Counted from the stretch's first letter, positions 23,871 to 35,610 are shown. The stretch is DNA of 64,000 bases from Larix kaempferi (GCA_027924585.1 BSBM01000592.1:7200501-7264500), one strand, 5' to 3'. Translations and numbers: made by a program. Notes: generated by a model from the letters alone, not told the origin.

Positions 23871-24873
23871 GGAACGCTCCTCCATCTGAGCTCGGATTCG
23901 GCTCACAATCAGAGTGGATTCGCTCCTACACTCGGACTCGTCTCATCAACTCTCCAGCGAGCTCGGATTCGGATCTTCATTCCACCATCTCCACTCTGCA
24001 TCACTCGCCATCCCCTCGCCCTCCTCCATGTAGCCTCGTCCACCTCACCTCACGCTCTCTCTACACCCTCTCTAGTCGACTCGTTGCTCCTGCTCTACTC
24101 CTCACTATTCTCCCACCACTTCGCGCTCACACCTCGCCTCCTACTGCCGCTCCTTTCCACCTACACGCCCTTCTCCCACCCGTTACGTCCATTCCTTCCG
24201 CCTGCACACCCTTCTCCCACTCGGCTCCCTCTCCTCCCCTCATCCACCTCCGCTACGTCCTCACTCCCCTCGCGTTGTCTGCTCGGCGTCCCGCCCAATA
24301 TCCCATCTCCAACCCCAATCACCCACTTCACCATCGCCATCCCTCACTGCACGCTGCTCCTGTCCACACTGTTCCCACCAGCCACCATCCCGTCCACCGA
24401 GCTCCTCCTTCACCTGCTCGCTGCGCCCATCTCCTTCTCCGCCCCTCCCCAAACACCAATCCTCCCTTGCTTCCCCACGCAGTCTCTCCTCATCCGCATT
24501 CCTTCGTCATCCCCCACGTGCCGACCTCCATCACCTTCCTTCCTCTGATCTCGCTTCCAGCCCCCCTCTCGCCCAGCTTCATCCTCTCTTTGTACCTGCA
24601 CATCCGCGCTCCTCCCCTCCCCACACGCCTGCCACATATCCCTTCGGCTCCAGGCTAAATCCCTCGTCACGATAGGGCTTGAAACCCTAATTCAAAATAA
24701 TAATAATAATAAAAATTTATTAATTTTATTATTATTATTACACCAAAAATTAAAATTTATATAATAAAAATTAATAATAATATTAATAATAAATAATATT
24801 ATTGTTAATATTATTATAAGTTATTGTTTTAAATTGGGAAAGCAGAAAAAAAACATCCCCCTCTACAAGACCT
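23871..24873 (+). other. C-rich leader and AT-rich linker of nested insertion 1
   Basis: From about 23940 to 24650 the plus strand is strikingly C-rich and G-poor (CTCC, CACC, CCTC words), which keeps several frames open without looking like conserved protein. It is followed by an AT-only stretch (24690-24830) of ATTATT and AATAAT words. It may act as untranslated leader or packaging region; this is inference. Confidence 0.6.
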
Positions 24874-25842
24874 ATGGCGTCATTCAATGAAGAATTGATC
24901 AAGCTTTTTGAGCAAATCAGTAAGGATATAAATGAAATAAAAAAATCTATTAACAATTTAACACTTATAGAAAATGAAGATGTATGTGAAAATTCCGTAG
25001 AAGAAGCCACTAAAGCTGAGGTAAAAGAAGAAGATGTAGTAGACCATTATGTCAACCATGATGAAAGTAATGGCATTGATCAAGATAATATGCACGACAA
25101 ATATACAGCACATCCTATTAATAAAGAAACCAACAACGAAATATGTGACAAGGAGAAAGATGATCTTGACCAAGATTGTGATAAGAGACAAGCCGGTGTT
25201 GATAATAATAAAAATAATGAATGCAATGACAAGAAATGGATCCTACAATGTGCAGAAGAAGTCAAGTCTAAGAAAGTAAATATTCCAGATTCAACCTATA
25301 CCCTAACTATCCTCTCACCTCAAAGGAATCTCAATGGAAGTTATATGGTGATTTCAAATCCAAGAATGTTATATGATGATTGTGAGACCTCATCTTACAA
25401 GACAAGTAGAAGGGGAATAACACATGATGACATCCTAAATATGCTTGGACTAATATCAAGGATAGAAGTGACGGAGTCCAGTGTCCACCTAAATAGTAAA
25501 ATTTTCAAACAAAGCATCAATATAGTTAGGCTTTCAAACCAAATCCCACCTTGTGAGCAAAGTACGGATTTCTTCACAAGGATCAGAATGAAGAACATCA
25601 TTTGGAACAACTATAATATCTATCAGACACAAGATAAGACCAGTGTTCTGATGCGCATTATAAGCACAAAGAGCCCATTCAAAGGGACTGACACAAAATG
25701 TTTTGGGAATAACAACACGGAAATAGTTAAGGTCATAATGTATGTTGAGCATGTTCAATTGACGAAAAACATAGTTAAAAGAAGCAATCACACAAGTAGA
25801 AAAAGCGTAAACAAAACTTCGCCACGTTCATACTTAATGTAA
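24874..25842 (+). CDS. Unrecognised 322-codon ORF of nested insertion 1
   Basis: An intact ORF with a good context start (CCTATGGCG). Residues 1-35 are coiled-coil-like ('LIKLFEQISKDINEIKKSI'), residues 40-115 are strongly acidic and Asn-rich, and the C-terminal half is mixed and more basic, ending 'KTSPRSYLM'. I recognise no gag capsid motif, zinc knuckle or pol domain. It is the only long, sensible ORF in the element, and the element's LTRs are identical, so the ORF has had little time to decay. It might be a divergent gag-like protein or a captured host sequence. Antisense frames across 25395-25791 are also open, a caution. Confidence 0.6.
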   Translation: MASFNEELIKLFEQISKDINEIKKSINNLTLIENEDVCENSVEEATKAEVKEEDVVDHYVNHDESNGIDQDNMHDKYTAHPINKETNNEICDKEKDDLDQDCDKRQAGVDNNKNNECNDKKWILQCAEEVKSKKVNIPDSTYTLTILSPQRNLNGSYMVISNPRMLYDDCETSSYKTSRRGITHDDILNMLGLISRIEVTESSVHLNSKIFKQSINIVRLSNQIPPCEQSTDFFTRIRMKNIIWNNYNIYQTQDKTSVLMRIISTKSPFKGTDTKCFGNNNTEIVKVIMYVEHVQLTKNIVKRSNHTSRKSVNKTSPRSYLM

Positions 25843-25984
25843 ATACCAAGACAAAATAACCCAAAGGAGGCAATGGTCGTCATCAAAATCGCATCTCTCA
25901 AGTCATCAGTGCGACATAGAGGTAGAATAAAAGAGTCATGAGAAACTCAGCTTTGAGGACAAAGCTTTTCCAAGGGAAAGGCAA

Positions 25985-26197
25985 TGCTATGAATATTTAA
26001 TTAATATTATTAATTATAAATTAATAGTTTATTAGGTTACTAAGTGAAAGGGCATAACCCTTCACTATGCTTCCTCAAGCCTTATAAAAGGCGATCTTAT
26101 TGTAATTTATCATCAATCAAATATATTATTATTATCTATTACTCAAAATGAGAGTCGGATTCGACTATTAATCTAGTGAACGAATTCGTTCACCGCA
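25985..26197 (+). repeat. 3' LTR of nested insertion 1
   Basis: Same 213 bases as the 5' LTR, followed by the target duplication CTAAT. Confidence 0.95.
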
Positions 26198-26357
26198 CTA
26201 ATGAGCATAATTGTGCAATTACACCTTGATGTCCCTTTTTCATCAATTTTGTCATACCATTAGAGCTTATCACCTTGATTGGTTTCCCTGTGATACCGTG
26301 TAATTCATATTCCTTTCCTTCCCATAAAAAATTCATGAAAAGCTTTTTGAAAATTAA
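26198..26357 (-). pseudogene. gypsy A pol segment between the two nested insertions
   Basis: The 160 bases between the nested elements read on the minus strand as the protease-RT linker of gypsy A ('FLWEGKEYELHGITG'). The frame agrees with the protease on the right and the RT on the left once both insertions and one copy of each duplication are removed. Confidence 0.85.
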
Positions 26358-26961
26358 TGTTGATGTATATGTAACTTCGGAATGCATTTCATCTATGTAT
26401 TTCATATATATTTATTGTACCCTTATAAGAGATGTGTTATTCCTCTATAAGGAAGTGTCGTCATGTGTATTGACAAGTGTCGCAAGTATGTGTACTTGGC
26501 GAAGGGTTATTAGACCACCATGTGTGGGGTCGGCCCTGAAATATATATTATATGGTTGATGTACCTAGCTAGACAAGTCGGCCCCATAAGGTTACTGGGA
26601 AAACAGACTAGTATAAATAGAGATCGGGAGATCTCTATTTTGATCACTCGGAAACTCACACTTCTCTCACTCAGAAAGTGACGCACTAGTGAGGAGGAGG
26701 ATCATCTGCTACTAGGAGACTATCTCAGTGTATTTTGGTTGTACTTTGGTTAAGCCATTGCTCTCTCTATCTTTGAGGAAGTTGTGGGGTTTTTCACCTT
26801 AGGGTTTTCCCCATGGAAACTCTGTGTCTCTTGTCTCTCATGCTTTTGATTCTTGTGATGCTTGTCATGCTTATTGTGATTGTTATGCGTTAATATATTG
26901 TATATGTTATTCTCTCAGTGAAGATCCTAGAGTATTGTGAATTAATGCTCAAAATTTAACA
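26358..26961 (+). repeat. 5' LTR of copia B
   Basis: Starts TGTTGATG, ends TTTAACA, followed by the primer site. TATA box TATAAATAG at 26612. Nearly the same as 32836-33439. Confidence 0.96.
26612..26620 (+). promoter_or_regulatory. TATA box in the copia B LTR
   Basis: TATAAATAG within the 5' LTR, also present at the matching place in the 3' LTR (near 33090) and in the solo LTR at the window end. Confidence 0.6.
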
Positions 26962-26973
26962 TGGTATCAGAGC
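26962..26973 (+). other. primer binding site of copia B
   Basis: TGGTATCAGAGC immediately after the LTR, complementary to the 3' end of initiator tRNA-Met. Confidence 0.92.
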
Positions 26974-27535
26974 TAACCTGAGAAGAAGACATTTTGCAGT
27001 GACAGAAACTTGAGTTTCTTGTTTATTGGGTTTCTCTCCACATGTTTTGGAAAGGCAGTATAGTAGATTGACTCTACTCATCAATGAGAATCTATTTGCC
27101 CAATCAGAATTCAATTATGAGCATTTTCAGATTTGGCCCTAAAACTTAGGGTTTCCTCAAAAATAGGAATTTCTGAAATCTAAAGACATAGCTGGAAGCT
27201 CCTTGCAAAAATCGAAGTTTAGAGCTTTGGATCGAGATTTTTGGCTGGGTAGATCTCTGAGAAATTCAAACCCTAATTCAGGTCTCTCCCTAGTGAACCC
27301 GGGAGGACAAAAAGGCAAATTTGAAGGGTAAAGCTTTGTTGATCTCAAATTCTGAATACACCAAGTTGATCAGCTCATCAAGGTGCATCTTTCTATCCTT
27401 TCAGAAAGTTGAAATTCACATTTTGAATTTTTAGGGTTTTTCCGACAAACCCTAATCCGGGACCAGATCCAGTTTTCAACATTTCAAGTGGTAAGACCTA
27501 AATCTTTTCTATTTCCATTTGAAGTACTCTTTAAG
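26974..27535 (+). other. leader of copia B
   Basis: Untranslated region between primer site and gag start. It contains no clear ORF. Confidence 0.6.
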
Positions 27536-30500
27536 ATGTCTCACCACACCAAGATTGAGGATAAGCTTGAAGGGGCTGATAACTTCTGAGCTTGGAAGTA
27601 TAGGATTGGGTTAATCCTGGAAGAGAATGAGTTAGACTCATATATAAAATAAGACATCCCTATCCCAGAGGATGAAGAGGCTAAAGTATTACATAAGAAG
27701 AACTTGGTCAAGGCAAAGAGAATCATTGCTGATTCTATCAAAGACCATCTCATACCCCATGTGTCTTCTCTAAAGACACCCAAGGAGATGTTTGACTCTT
27801 TGACCAAGCTATTTGAAGGGAAGAACATAAATTGGAAGATGACCCTGCAGAACCAATTGAAAGGAGTAAAGTTTCAGAATGGAGAAACCATTCAATCTTA
27901 TTTTTCTAGGGTCTCCCAGATTAAGGAACAACTGGAAGCGGTAGATGAAATGGTGGAGAATGGTGAAGTTGTCATGACCACTCTAAATGGCCTACCCAGG
28001 TCACGTGATTCCTTAATTCAAGGAATTTGTGCAAGGAAGAAGATTATCTCCTTCAACAGATTGCGGGAAGAATGTTCTCAAGAAGAAGCAAGGCTTGTGG
28101 CCCTAGAAGAAAAGATGGGAAGCGAAGATCAAGCTCTCACAGTACACACCAAGAAAGGAAGGTTAAAGAGAGAGCACTCTCATGCCAAGAAATATTCACA
28201 CTATCATCAACATAAAGATAATAAAGATCTCAGATGCTTCTCATGTAGTGAGAAAGGTCATTTTGCTTGAGAATGTCCCAAGAACAAAAGGAACAAAAAC
28301 ATCAAGAAGAAGAAGGGCAGTAGGAAAAGATATCATGCTCATGTTGCTAAAGATGATGAACCACCCAAGAAGAAGGCTAGGAAAGCAAGTGAAGATAGTG
28401 ATGATGACTCATCAAGTGAAGAAGAGTATGTTCTAATCTCTGCTCTCACAGGTACTATCTCCCATGGTTGTAATGATTGGTTAATTGATAGTGGGGCTTC
28501 CAAACACATGACTGGGTTTAAGGAATCTTTTGTGAACCTATCTGAACATGAATCACCCCATAAGGTGAAACTTGGGGATGATTATCAATACCCAATCAAA
28601 TGAAGTGGTGAAGCCTCCTACAACCTAGATTCTGGAAAATATTTGAAGATGAAAGAAGTCCTTTATGTACCTGGGCTCAAGAAGAAATTACTCTCCATCT
28701 CTGCATTGGATGCAAAAGGTATGAGGGTTGCATTTTTGGATGGCCAAGTCCTAATGTGGCCAAAGGGAAAGATCATAGATGATGCAGTAGTGATTGGAGA
28801 GCAAGAGGGAGGTTTGTATAAATTGAAGGGACAACCTGAACATGCCATGGTGCATGAATCCATGGAGCCAAGTGAATTTTGGCATAGAAGACTTGCTCAT
28901 ATGCACTATAGGGAACTTTTAATTGCAAGCAAGGCTGTAGAGGGTCTTCTGAAATCAAGACCAAACATGAAGGAGTTTGCAAAGGATGTGCAAAAGGTAA
29001 GAACATTAAGAAGGATTTCCAAAGCAGTGAAAGCAAGGCAAATGATATCCTAGAAATCATCCACTAGGATGTATGTGGTCCTATGTCATCTAGTTCTCTA
29101 AGTGGGTATGTTTACTATGTCTCATTTATTGATGACTTCTCCAGGAAGACTTGGGTATGCTTCTTGAAGAAAAAAGATGAGGTGTTTGATAAGTTCAAGG
29201 AATTCAAAACCTTGATGGAGAATCAAACTGACAAGAAGATCAAAACATTCAGATCCGACAATGGTGGAGAATTCACCTCAGGTGACTTCAAGAAGCTTTG
29301 TAGTGATTGAGGGATTAAGAGGGAGTTGATTGCTCCTTATGATCCTCAACAGAATGGAGTTGCAGAAAGGAAGAACAGAACAATCATGGAAGCAGCAAGG
29401 GCAATGCTGCATGACTAGGATCTACCTATGCATCTATGGGCAGAAGCAGCTAGAACAACTGTATATGTGCAGAACAGAACACCCCACAAGATATTGGACA
29501 ACAAGACACCAGAATAGGTCTTTTCTGGTAAGAAACTTGAAGTTAGCCATCTCAGAATATTTGGTTGTCCAGTATACACTCATGTCCCAAAGGAAAAGAG
29601 GACTAAAATAGATCCTTCAGGAAAGAAGGGTATTTTTGTGGGTTATAGTGAAAGCTCGAAGGCTTACAGAATATACTTTCCAGGGTTCAAGAAGATTGAT
29701 ATCAGCAGGGATGTAACATTTGATGAAAACTCAGCATTCATCAAATCAAGGAAGGTACCTATCGAAGTTTATGAAGAACATAAGGAAACTAGATTTCAAG
29801 ACACTACCATGACTGAAGCAATTCCAGAAGTTCTTCATGAGTTTGAAGATCCGCAAGAACCTGTAGATCCACCCTGTGAGGATAAATCTCACAAGAGAAA
29901 ACCTGCATGGACTAGAGAGCTCATTCAAGATGCAAAAATATTTGGCATTCCAGAAGAGGAACACAGAGCAAAGAAGAGAACTAGATCACATACCAGCTAT
30001 GTTGCTTTACTCTGTGACATTATGAACAAAGAACCTTCCAGTTATGAAGAAGCAGTGGAAAAGAAAGAATTGAAGGATGCCATGGTTGAAAAATACCAAT
30101 CAATAATGAAGAATGATGTTTGGGATTTTGTCCCAAGACCTAAAGAGAAGTCTATTGTGACTTCCAAATGGATCTAAAAAATCAAGCATGCTGCAGATGG
30201 TAGTGTAGAGAAATACAAGGCAATATTTGTAGCTCGTGGCTTCTCTCAGAAAGAGGGAATAGATTATGAAGAAAATTTTGCACCTGTATCCAGGTATACT
30301 TCCATCAGAACAGTACTTGCCCTGGCTGCAGCAATGAAATGGAAAAAACACGAGATGGATGTCAAGACTGCTTTCTTGAATGGTGTAGTTGAAGAGGAAG
30401 TATATGTGGACCAGCCACTCGGTTTTGAAATACATGACAGGGAGTCATATGTGTGCAAATTGAAGAAAGCCTTGTATGGCTTGAAGCAAGCTACCAGAAC

Positions 30501-31565
30501 TTGGTATGGTAGGATGGACAGTTTCCTATCTAGTTTGGGCTTTACCAAGAGTAAAGTGGATTCCAACCTTTACTACAAGGTTGAGGAAGGAAATCCTGTG
30601 ATTCTACTTTTGTACGTGGATGACTTATTTCAAACAGGAGATGACAGATTGATTGTAGATACTAAGAGGAAGCTTGCTACTGAGTTCGATATGAAAGATT
30701 TGGGAATGATGCATTATTTCCTAGGTATGGAGGTGTGACAGAATGCAGGTGGGATCTTCCTTGGTCAAGGGAAGTACATAGTAGATATCCTGAAAAGATT
30801 CGGGATAATGGATTGCAAGGCCATTGCCACACCCAAGGCATCAAACCTGAAGCTTCTATGTGATACTTCATCTGAGCCAGTTGATATCTCTATGTATCGT
30901 CAGATGATTGGGTCCTTGATGTACCTGACGAACACAAGACCAGATATTTTCTTTGCTATGAACACATTGAGTCAGTTCCTGACAGATCTGAGGAGTGTTC
31001 ACCTGGTTGCTGTAAAGCATGTTATGAGGTACCTGATGGGTACAATGGATTATGGGCTCAAGTATGAAGTGAATCAAAAGTTTAACCTGCAGGGTTATGT
31101 TGATTCAGATTGGGCAGGAAGTGCTGTAGATAGGAAGAGCACATCTGGGTGCTGCTTCAGTATGGGATCGGGTGTGATCTCTTGGTTTAGCAGGAAGAAG
31201 TCCTAGGTAGCACTAAGTACAGCTGAGGTAGAGTATGTTCAGCTAGTTGTGAGGCAGTATGGATATGGAAGCTACTGTCTGAGTTATTTGATCTCCCATT
31301 GGATGCTACTGGTATCTTCTACGATAACCAGAGTTGTGTGAAGCTGTCTGAGAACCCAGTGTTTCATGACAGGTCGAAACACATAGAGATAAAAGATCAC
31401 TATATTAGGGATATGGTGCAGAGAGGAGCTGTGAATCTCTTGTATGTTGCGACAGATGAGTAGATTGTAGATGTGCTAAAGAAGGCACTAGCCAGGGTGA
31501 AGTTCGAGTACTTCAGGGAGAGGCTTGGTGTTCTTCAGATCGATGACACTTTGAGGAAGAAGTGA
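27536..31565 (+). pseudogene. gag-pol: copia B gag-pol polyprotein, broken
   Basis: Starts at the ATG at 27536 ('MSHHTKIEDKLEGAD'). Gag extends to a CCHC knuckle near 28240 ('CFSCSEKGHFA' then a stop where Arg is expected). Protease follows at 'WLIDSGASKHMTG' (about 28480). The pre-integrase zinc region has 'EFWHRRLAHMHY' and, after a frameshift near 28955, 'CKGCAKGK'. Integrase shows 'DVCGPM', 'RSDNGGEFTS' and 'GVAERKNRT', the three acidic positions. RT has 'VKTAFLNGVVEEEVY', 'LYGLKQATRTWY' and 'YVDD'. RNase H has 'YVDSDWAG', 'STAEVEY' and, after a second frameshift near 31235, 'YDNQSCVKLSE'. At least nine in-frame stops, for example 27587, 27650, 28268, 30175, 30736 and 31203, make it non-functional. 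Confidence 0.94.
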
Positions 31566-32835
31566 TGGACACATTTGCTGAAGCCATTCTAAGCATGTTG
31601 GAAGGAGGATCCTTCACATGGATATGGATGTAAGCGCTGGATGATGAGCATCAGGATGATGTTCTGGTTTCTGCTTTGTATGATTAGTTGGATCATTTAT
31701 ATATGTATGTATGCATCATGTTGGATGTTGGATATGATCAGTTGGATCATTTATATGTATATGTATGCACGCATTATGTTGGATGATCGATATGATCAGT
31801 TGGATCATTTGTATATGCATCATGTTGGATGCTTGGACCATGTATCTGTATATGTATCAGGTGGATACATTGTATGATCAGGTGGATCATGTATGTTGAT
31901 ATGTATCATGTATTTGTATTTGTATCAGGTGGATACACTGTATGATCATGTGGATCATGTATGATGATATGTATAAGGTAGATACTTGGTATGCATTAGG
32001 TAGATACATTGTATGATCAGGATGATCATGATGATGAGCTTTAGGATGTTGCTCCAGATGATATGTACCAGGATGGTACAGTGATGATGATCAGGATGAT
32101 CATATGTATCAGGTGGATACATTACATAATCAGTTGGATTATGTGTGATGAGTTCCGAAGACACAGATGCAGAGTGCCTTTCCGACATGGTGGTATATGT
32201 GTTCTCCCATGTGCGTTGATGTAAGTGTAGAGCCTTTCCGACATGGTGGTATATTTGTTCTCCCATGTGCGTTGATGTAAGTGCAGAGCCTTTTCGACAT
32301 GGTGGTAGATGTTTTCTCCCATGTGCGTTGATGTAAGTGCAGAGCCTTTCCGACATGGTGGTAGACGTGTTCTCCCATGGTCGTTGATGTAAGTGCTGTG
32401 AGCCTTTCATGGATGGTGGTAGGTTGGTCCTCCCATGCTGGTGAGTGTAAGTGCTGTGTGTGTGCATCTGGGTTGTGCTTCGTGATACTCTGTGGCTGTG
32501 GACAGGTTATGCAGTAACATGTAAAATATCCTGGGAGATCCGATAGGTTGAGCTGTGTGCTTGTAATTAGTCTTGGGATGCTCTTTCGAGGTTTTGTTGA
32601 CTCACGTAATTAGTCTCGAGGATTCCACAGTATGGCCAGTGATGATGAAGACCTGTAGGTGGTGGGACTACATCCAGTATGAAAAAGGACTGGCTCTGTA
32701 GAACTTCCTATGATGAGTAGAGTCAAAGATTGGTTGAGATAGCAGCAGCAGTGACGATGATGATGACGATGATCCCGAGAAGAAGACTTGTCTAGTAGAT
32801 CTGTGTCGAGAAATACCTTCCTAGTTAAGAGGGAG
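31566..32835 (+). other. 3' untranslated region of copia B, tandem-repeat rich
   Basis: From 31670 to 32140 degenerate words such as GTTGGATCATTTATAT, GTATCAGGTGGATACATTGTATGATCA recur with changing spacing. From 32176 to 32457 there is an ordered 56-bp array. The purine tract lies at the right end. The open minus-strand frames here reflect the repeats. Confidence 0.75.
32176..32457. repeat. 56-bp tandem array, five copies, in copia B
   Basis: Units start at 32176, 32232, 32288, 32344 and 32402 with GCCTTT. They share GACATGGTGGTA, TTCTCCCATG and CGTTGATGTAAGTG. The last unit is the most diverged. Confidence 0.92.
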
Positions 32836-33439
32836 TGTTGATGTATATGTAACTTCAGAATGTATTTCATCTATGTATTTCATATATATTTATTGTACCC
32901 TTATAAAAGATGTGTTATTCCTCTACAAGGAAGTGTCGTCATGTGTATTGACAAGTGTCGCAAGTATGTGTACTTGGCGAAGGGTTATTAGACCACCATG
33001 TGTGGGGTTGGCCCTGAAATATATATTATATGGTTGATGTACCAAGCTAGACAAGTCGGCCCCATAAGGTTACTGGGCAAACATACTAGTATAAATAGAG
33101 ATTGGGAGATATCTATTTTGATCACTCGGAAACTCACACTTCTCTCACTCAGAAAGTGGCGCACTAGTGAGGAGGAGGATCATCTGCTACTAGGAGACTA
33201 TTTCAGTGTATTTTGGTTGTACTTTGGTTGAGCCATTGCTCTCTCTATCTCTGAGGAAGTTGTGGGGGTTTTCACCTTAGGGTTTTCCCCACGGAAACTC
33301 TGTGTCTCTTGTCTCTCATGCTTTTGATTCTTGTGATGCTTGTGATGCTCATTATGATTGTTATGCATTGATATACTGTATATGTTATTCTCTCAGTGAA
33401 GATCCTAGAGTATCATGAATTAATGCTCAAAATTTAACA
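32836..33439 (+). repeat. 3' LTR of copia B
   Basis: Same length as the 5' LTR, starting TGTTGATG after the purine tract AAGAGGGAG and ending TTTAACA before the duplication ATTAA. Confidence 0.96.
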
Positions 33440-34944
33440 ATTAAAATCCACCCCAAAGATTGTAACCATTGAACTCCTAAGACAACATCAACACCACCCA
33501 TTGGAATAGCAATCATTGGACTATTCAATACATATTCTCCCATAGCAAGATTTATATTATGGCATTTCCCTGAGCAATTGATAGTTCCTCCATCTGCAAT
33601 CATTACTTGAAACACTGGTGCTAGATATACAAAGCAATTGAGAGATTTTTCTAATTTATAGTGAATGAAATTATGAGTACTACCAGAATCAATCAAGACT
33701 ATTACCTTTTTCTTTTTGATAAATCCTTTGATCTTGATAGTTTGAGGAGTGCTCATTCCAGCCAATGCATGACATGATATGGTGGGAGTAATCGCTTCTG
33801 AAGTAGTATATTCTATTTCTTCATATGGAGGTGGTTCTTGTTCTTTTGGTTCCTCCTCTTCACATTATATGTAAAATAATTTCTTCTCACTACACTTATG
33901 TCCCTTACTATACTTGCTATCACAATTAAAACATAGGCCTTTTTCTCTTCTTTCCTCTATTTGTTGAGGTGTCAACCTTTGAGGTGGGTTAGAAGAAGTA
34001 ACCGTATTCTCTCGGTATGTGTTGAAGGTGCTCTTTCTAGTAGCCATTGTCATATTTTTACTTTCAACCTTCCTTTCCATCATGAAGGCCTTCTCCAAGG
34101 ATGGTGGTTCAAATAGACGCACCTCATGTTGAATGTTATCCTTCAAGGTGCCAATGAAGAGACCCAACATATCATCTTCTGAAATATTCTTCACTCTAAG
34201 AATTAGCTTCTGAAACTGTTTGATGTGCTCTGCAACTGGACCCTTTTGCTTGAAACTTATTAACTAGCTAAAGAAGGTATTGCTATTAATATCCCCATAA
34301 TGTGCAATCATTTCTTTGGTGAATATAGACCAAGATATAATAGAGTCCTTTTTACGGTCACAAAGCCACTGATACCATACAAATTTATCAAGCTCTAAAT
34401 ATAATGATGCAATAGTTACCTTTTGCAAAGTTGGAACCTGGTGTAGATCAAATAATTGCTCCATTTGGAATATCCATGTTATTGGATCATTGCCATCAAA
34501 CTTTCTCATGTCAATCTTTTGAAGTTGGGTACCCCTTGGTGACCACCCCTGATGACTTCCATTACCAACATTTCCTCTTGGAATATTCTTATTCATGGAA
34601 GAATTCTCAACATGAGAATTATCTTTATCCTCCATAGTATCCTGGAACACCACATCACCTGTAGGAAGAGTATCCCTTGAATTTTGAATGAGATTAGCAA
34701 TATTGTTCAAATTCTCCTCTAAATTGAATAAATCATCTATCCTCACCGAACCCTTCATATTTTCCTCCATTTTATTCAACTTCTCCTCTAAATGATCCAA
34801 ATCCACTTTTTTCACAGACACTTTAATCATATCTTCCAACTGGGACACTCGAAAAGAGAGGTCTTCCCTTTCATCATACGTCGAGGATGGATCCTCAGGT
34901 GGTTTGGTTGGAGTGTGAGACTTTATAATTCCTTTTGGTGGCAT
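33440..34944 (-). pseudogene. gag: gypsy A gag and protease, broken
   Basis: One minus-strand frame starts best at the ATG at 34944 ('MPPKGIIKSHTPTKPP'); an upstream in-frame ATG at 34986 exists. The N-terminal third is coiled-coil-like ('HLEEKLNKMEENMKG'). The capsid region follows ('IDMRKFDGNDPITWIFQMEQ', 'ASLYLE'), then a stop at 34264 (CAG to TAG likely) and 'QLCFNC'-type knuckle, here 'CFNCDSKYSKGHKC'. After another stop at 33865 the protease active site is 'VIVLIDSGSTHNF'. The frame leads straight into the copia B insertion and resumes at 26357. Gag forms the particle; protease would cut the polyprotein. Confidence 0.9.
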
Positions 34945-35610
34945 TTTGAACAATATAAATGGATATAAAACCTTATGTGTCCCCACAATTAGATCATTCT
35001 ACTCAAAGTTAATCAAAATTAAAAATGGCATACCTTTTCAAACCCTGATTGGAAGATTGTTTTAGAGCCGACTTGAAACTGAGATAAAATTCAACTTTTG
35101 GCTCCTTTGGGTCTGAAAATTTGTCTTATTGTAGTATTATGTGTTATATTTATGATTCTGCATGTCTGACCTAATTATGATATGCCAATAGAAATATATT
35201 GTGAATCTCCCAACACTTCTTATTTTTGGTCCTTTCAGAATATCTAACTTGTACACACTTCCATGTGTCCAATATTTTGTATTTGAGTCTGAAAATTATA
35301 CCACAGATACTTTGGTCTGTCCAATTTTTGATGCAATTGGTATCACCCAATTTGGACCTTGCATTCCCTAGATATGACCTTTTTCCCTTGAACACCTGTT
35401 TTAGACTAGTTTCTGGACTAGTCAAAACCCTATATTCCAAGGCCAATATATACGAACCTATGAAGTATCCAGACCTTAATTTCGGACCACTGATATAGAG
35501 GCCTGTTTCAGAAGTGGGTTTTTAATATCGCTCTTTGAATCCTTGTAGAAAAAAAATTATAGCGAAAAGTCCAAGATGACTCATTTTGAAGAACCCAGTG
35601 CCGAGGAAAG

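Larger units (their letters stand above)
23639..26202 (+). mobile_element. Young non-autonomous LTR retrotransposon with unrecognised ORF (nested insertion 1)
   Basis: The body 23644-26197 (2554 bp) is flanked by CTAAT on both sides (23639-23643, 26198-26202). It has two 213-bp LTRs that look identical base for base, a tRNA-Met primer site TGGTATCAGAGC at 23859-23870, a C-rich leader, one 322-codon ORF and a purine-rich tract (AAGGGAAAGGCAA) before the 3' LTR. No protease, RT, RNase H or integrase is present, so it must move with proteins supplied by another element. Identical LTRs indicate a very recent insertion into gypsy A pol. Confidence 0.95.
26353..33444 (+). mobile_element. Complete Ty1/copia element nested in gypsy A (copia B)
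   Basis: The body 26358-33439 (7082 bp) is flanked by ATTAA on both sides. It has two 604-bp LTRs that differ at about two dozen positions by eye, a tRNA-Met primer site directly after the 5' LTR (26962-26973), gag-pol at 27536-31565, a repeat-rich 3' region and a purine tract (AAGAGGGAG) before the 3' LTR. The polyprotein has many stops and at least two frameshifts. A solo LTR of the same family is at 63390-63995. Confidence 0.96.

Noticed and set aside
23835-24658. Two overlapping long plus-strand frames (237 and 266 codons) rich in Pro, Ser, Leu and His
   Set aside because: They overlap in different frames over a C-rich, G-poor leader in which stops are rare; one starts within the tRNA primer site without an ATG. 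Composition explains both.
25395-25791. Antisense frames of 71 and 85 codons in the young LTR element
   Set aside because: They overlap the intact 322-codon sense ORF and have no better support, though I cannot fully exclude them.
23859-26973. TGGTATCAGAGC sequences as possible tRNA gene pieces
   Set aside because: They are primer binding sites next to LTRs; no tRNA cloverleaf is present around them.
31955-32467. Minus-strand ORF of 170 codons with repeats like HLHQRTWENTYTTMSER
   Set aside because: It is produced by the 56-bp array of copia B; the array's period is not a multiple of three and all minus frames give similar peptides.
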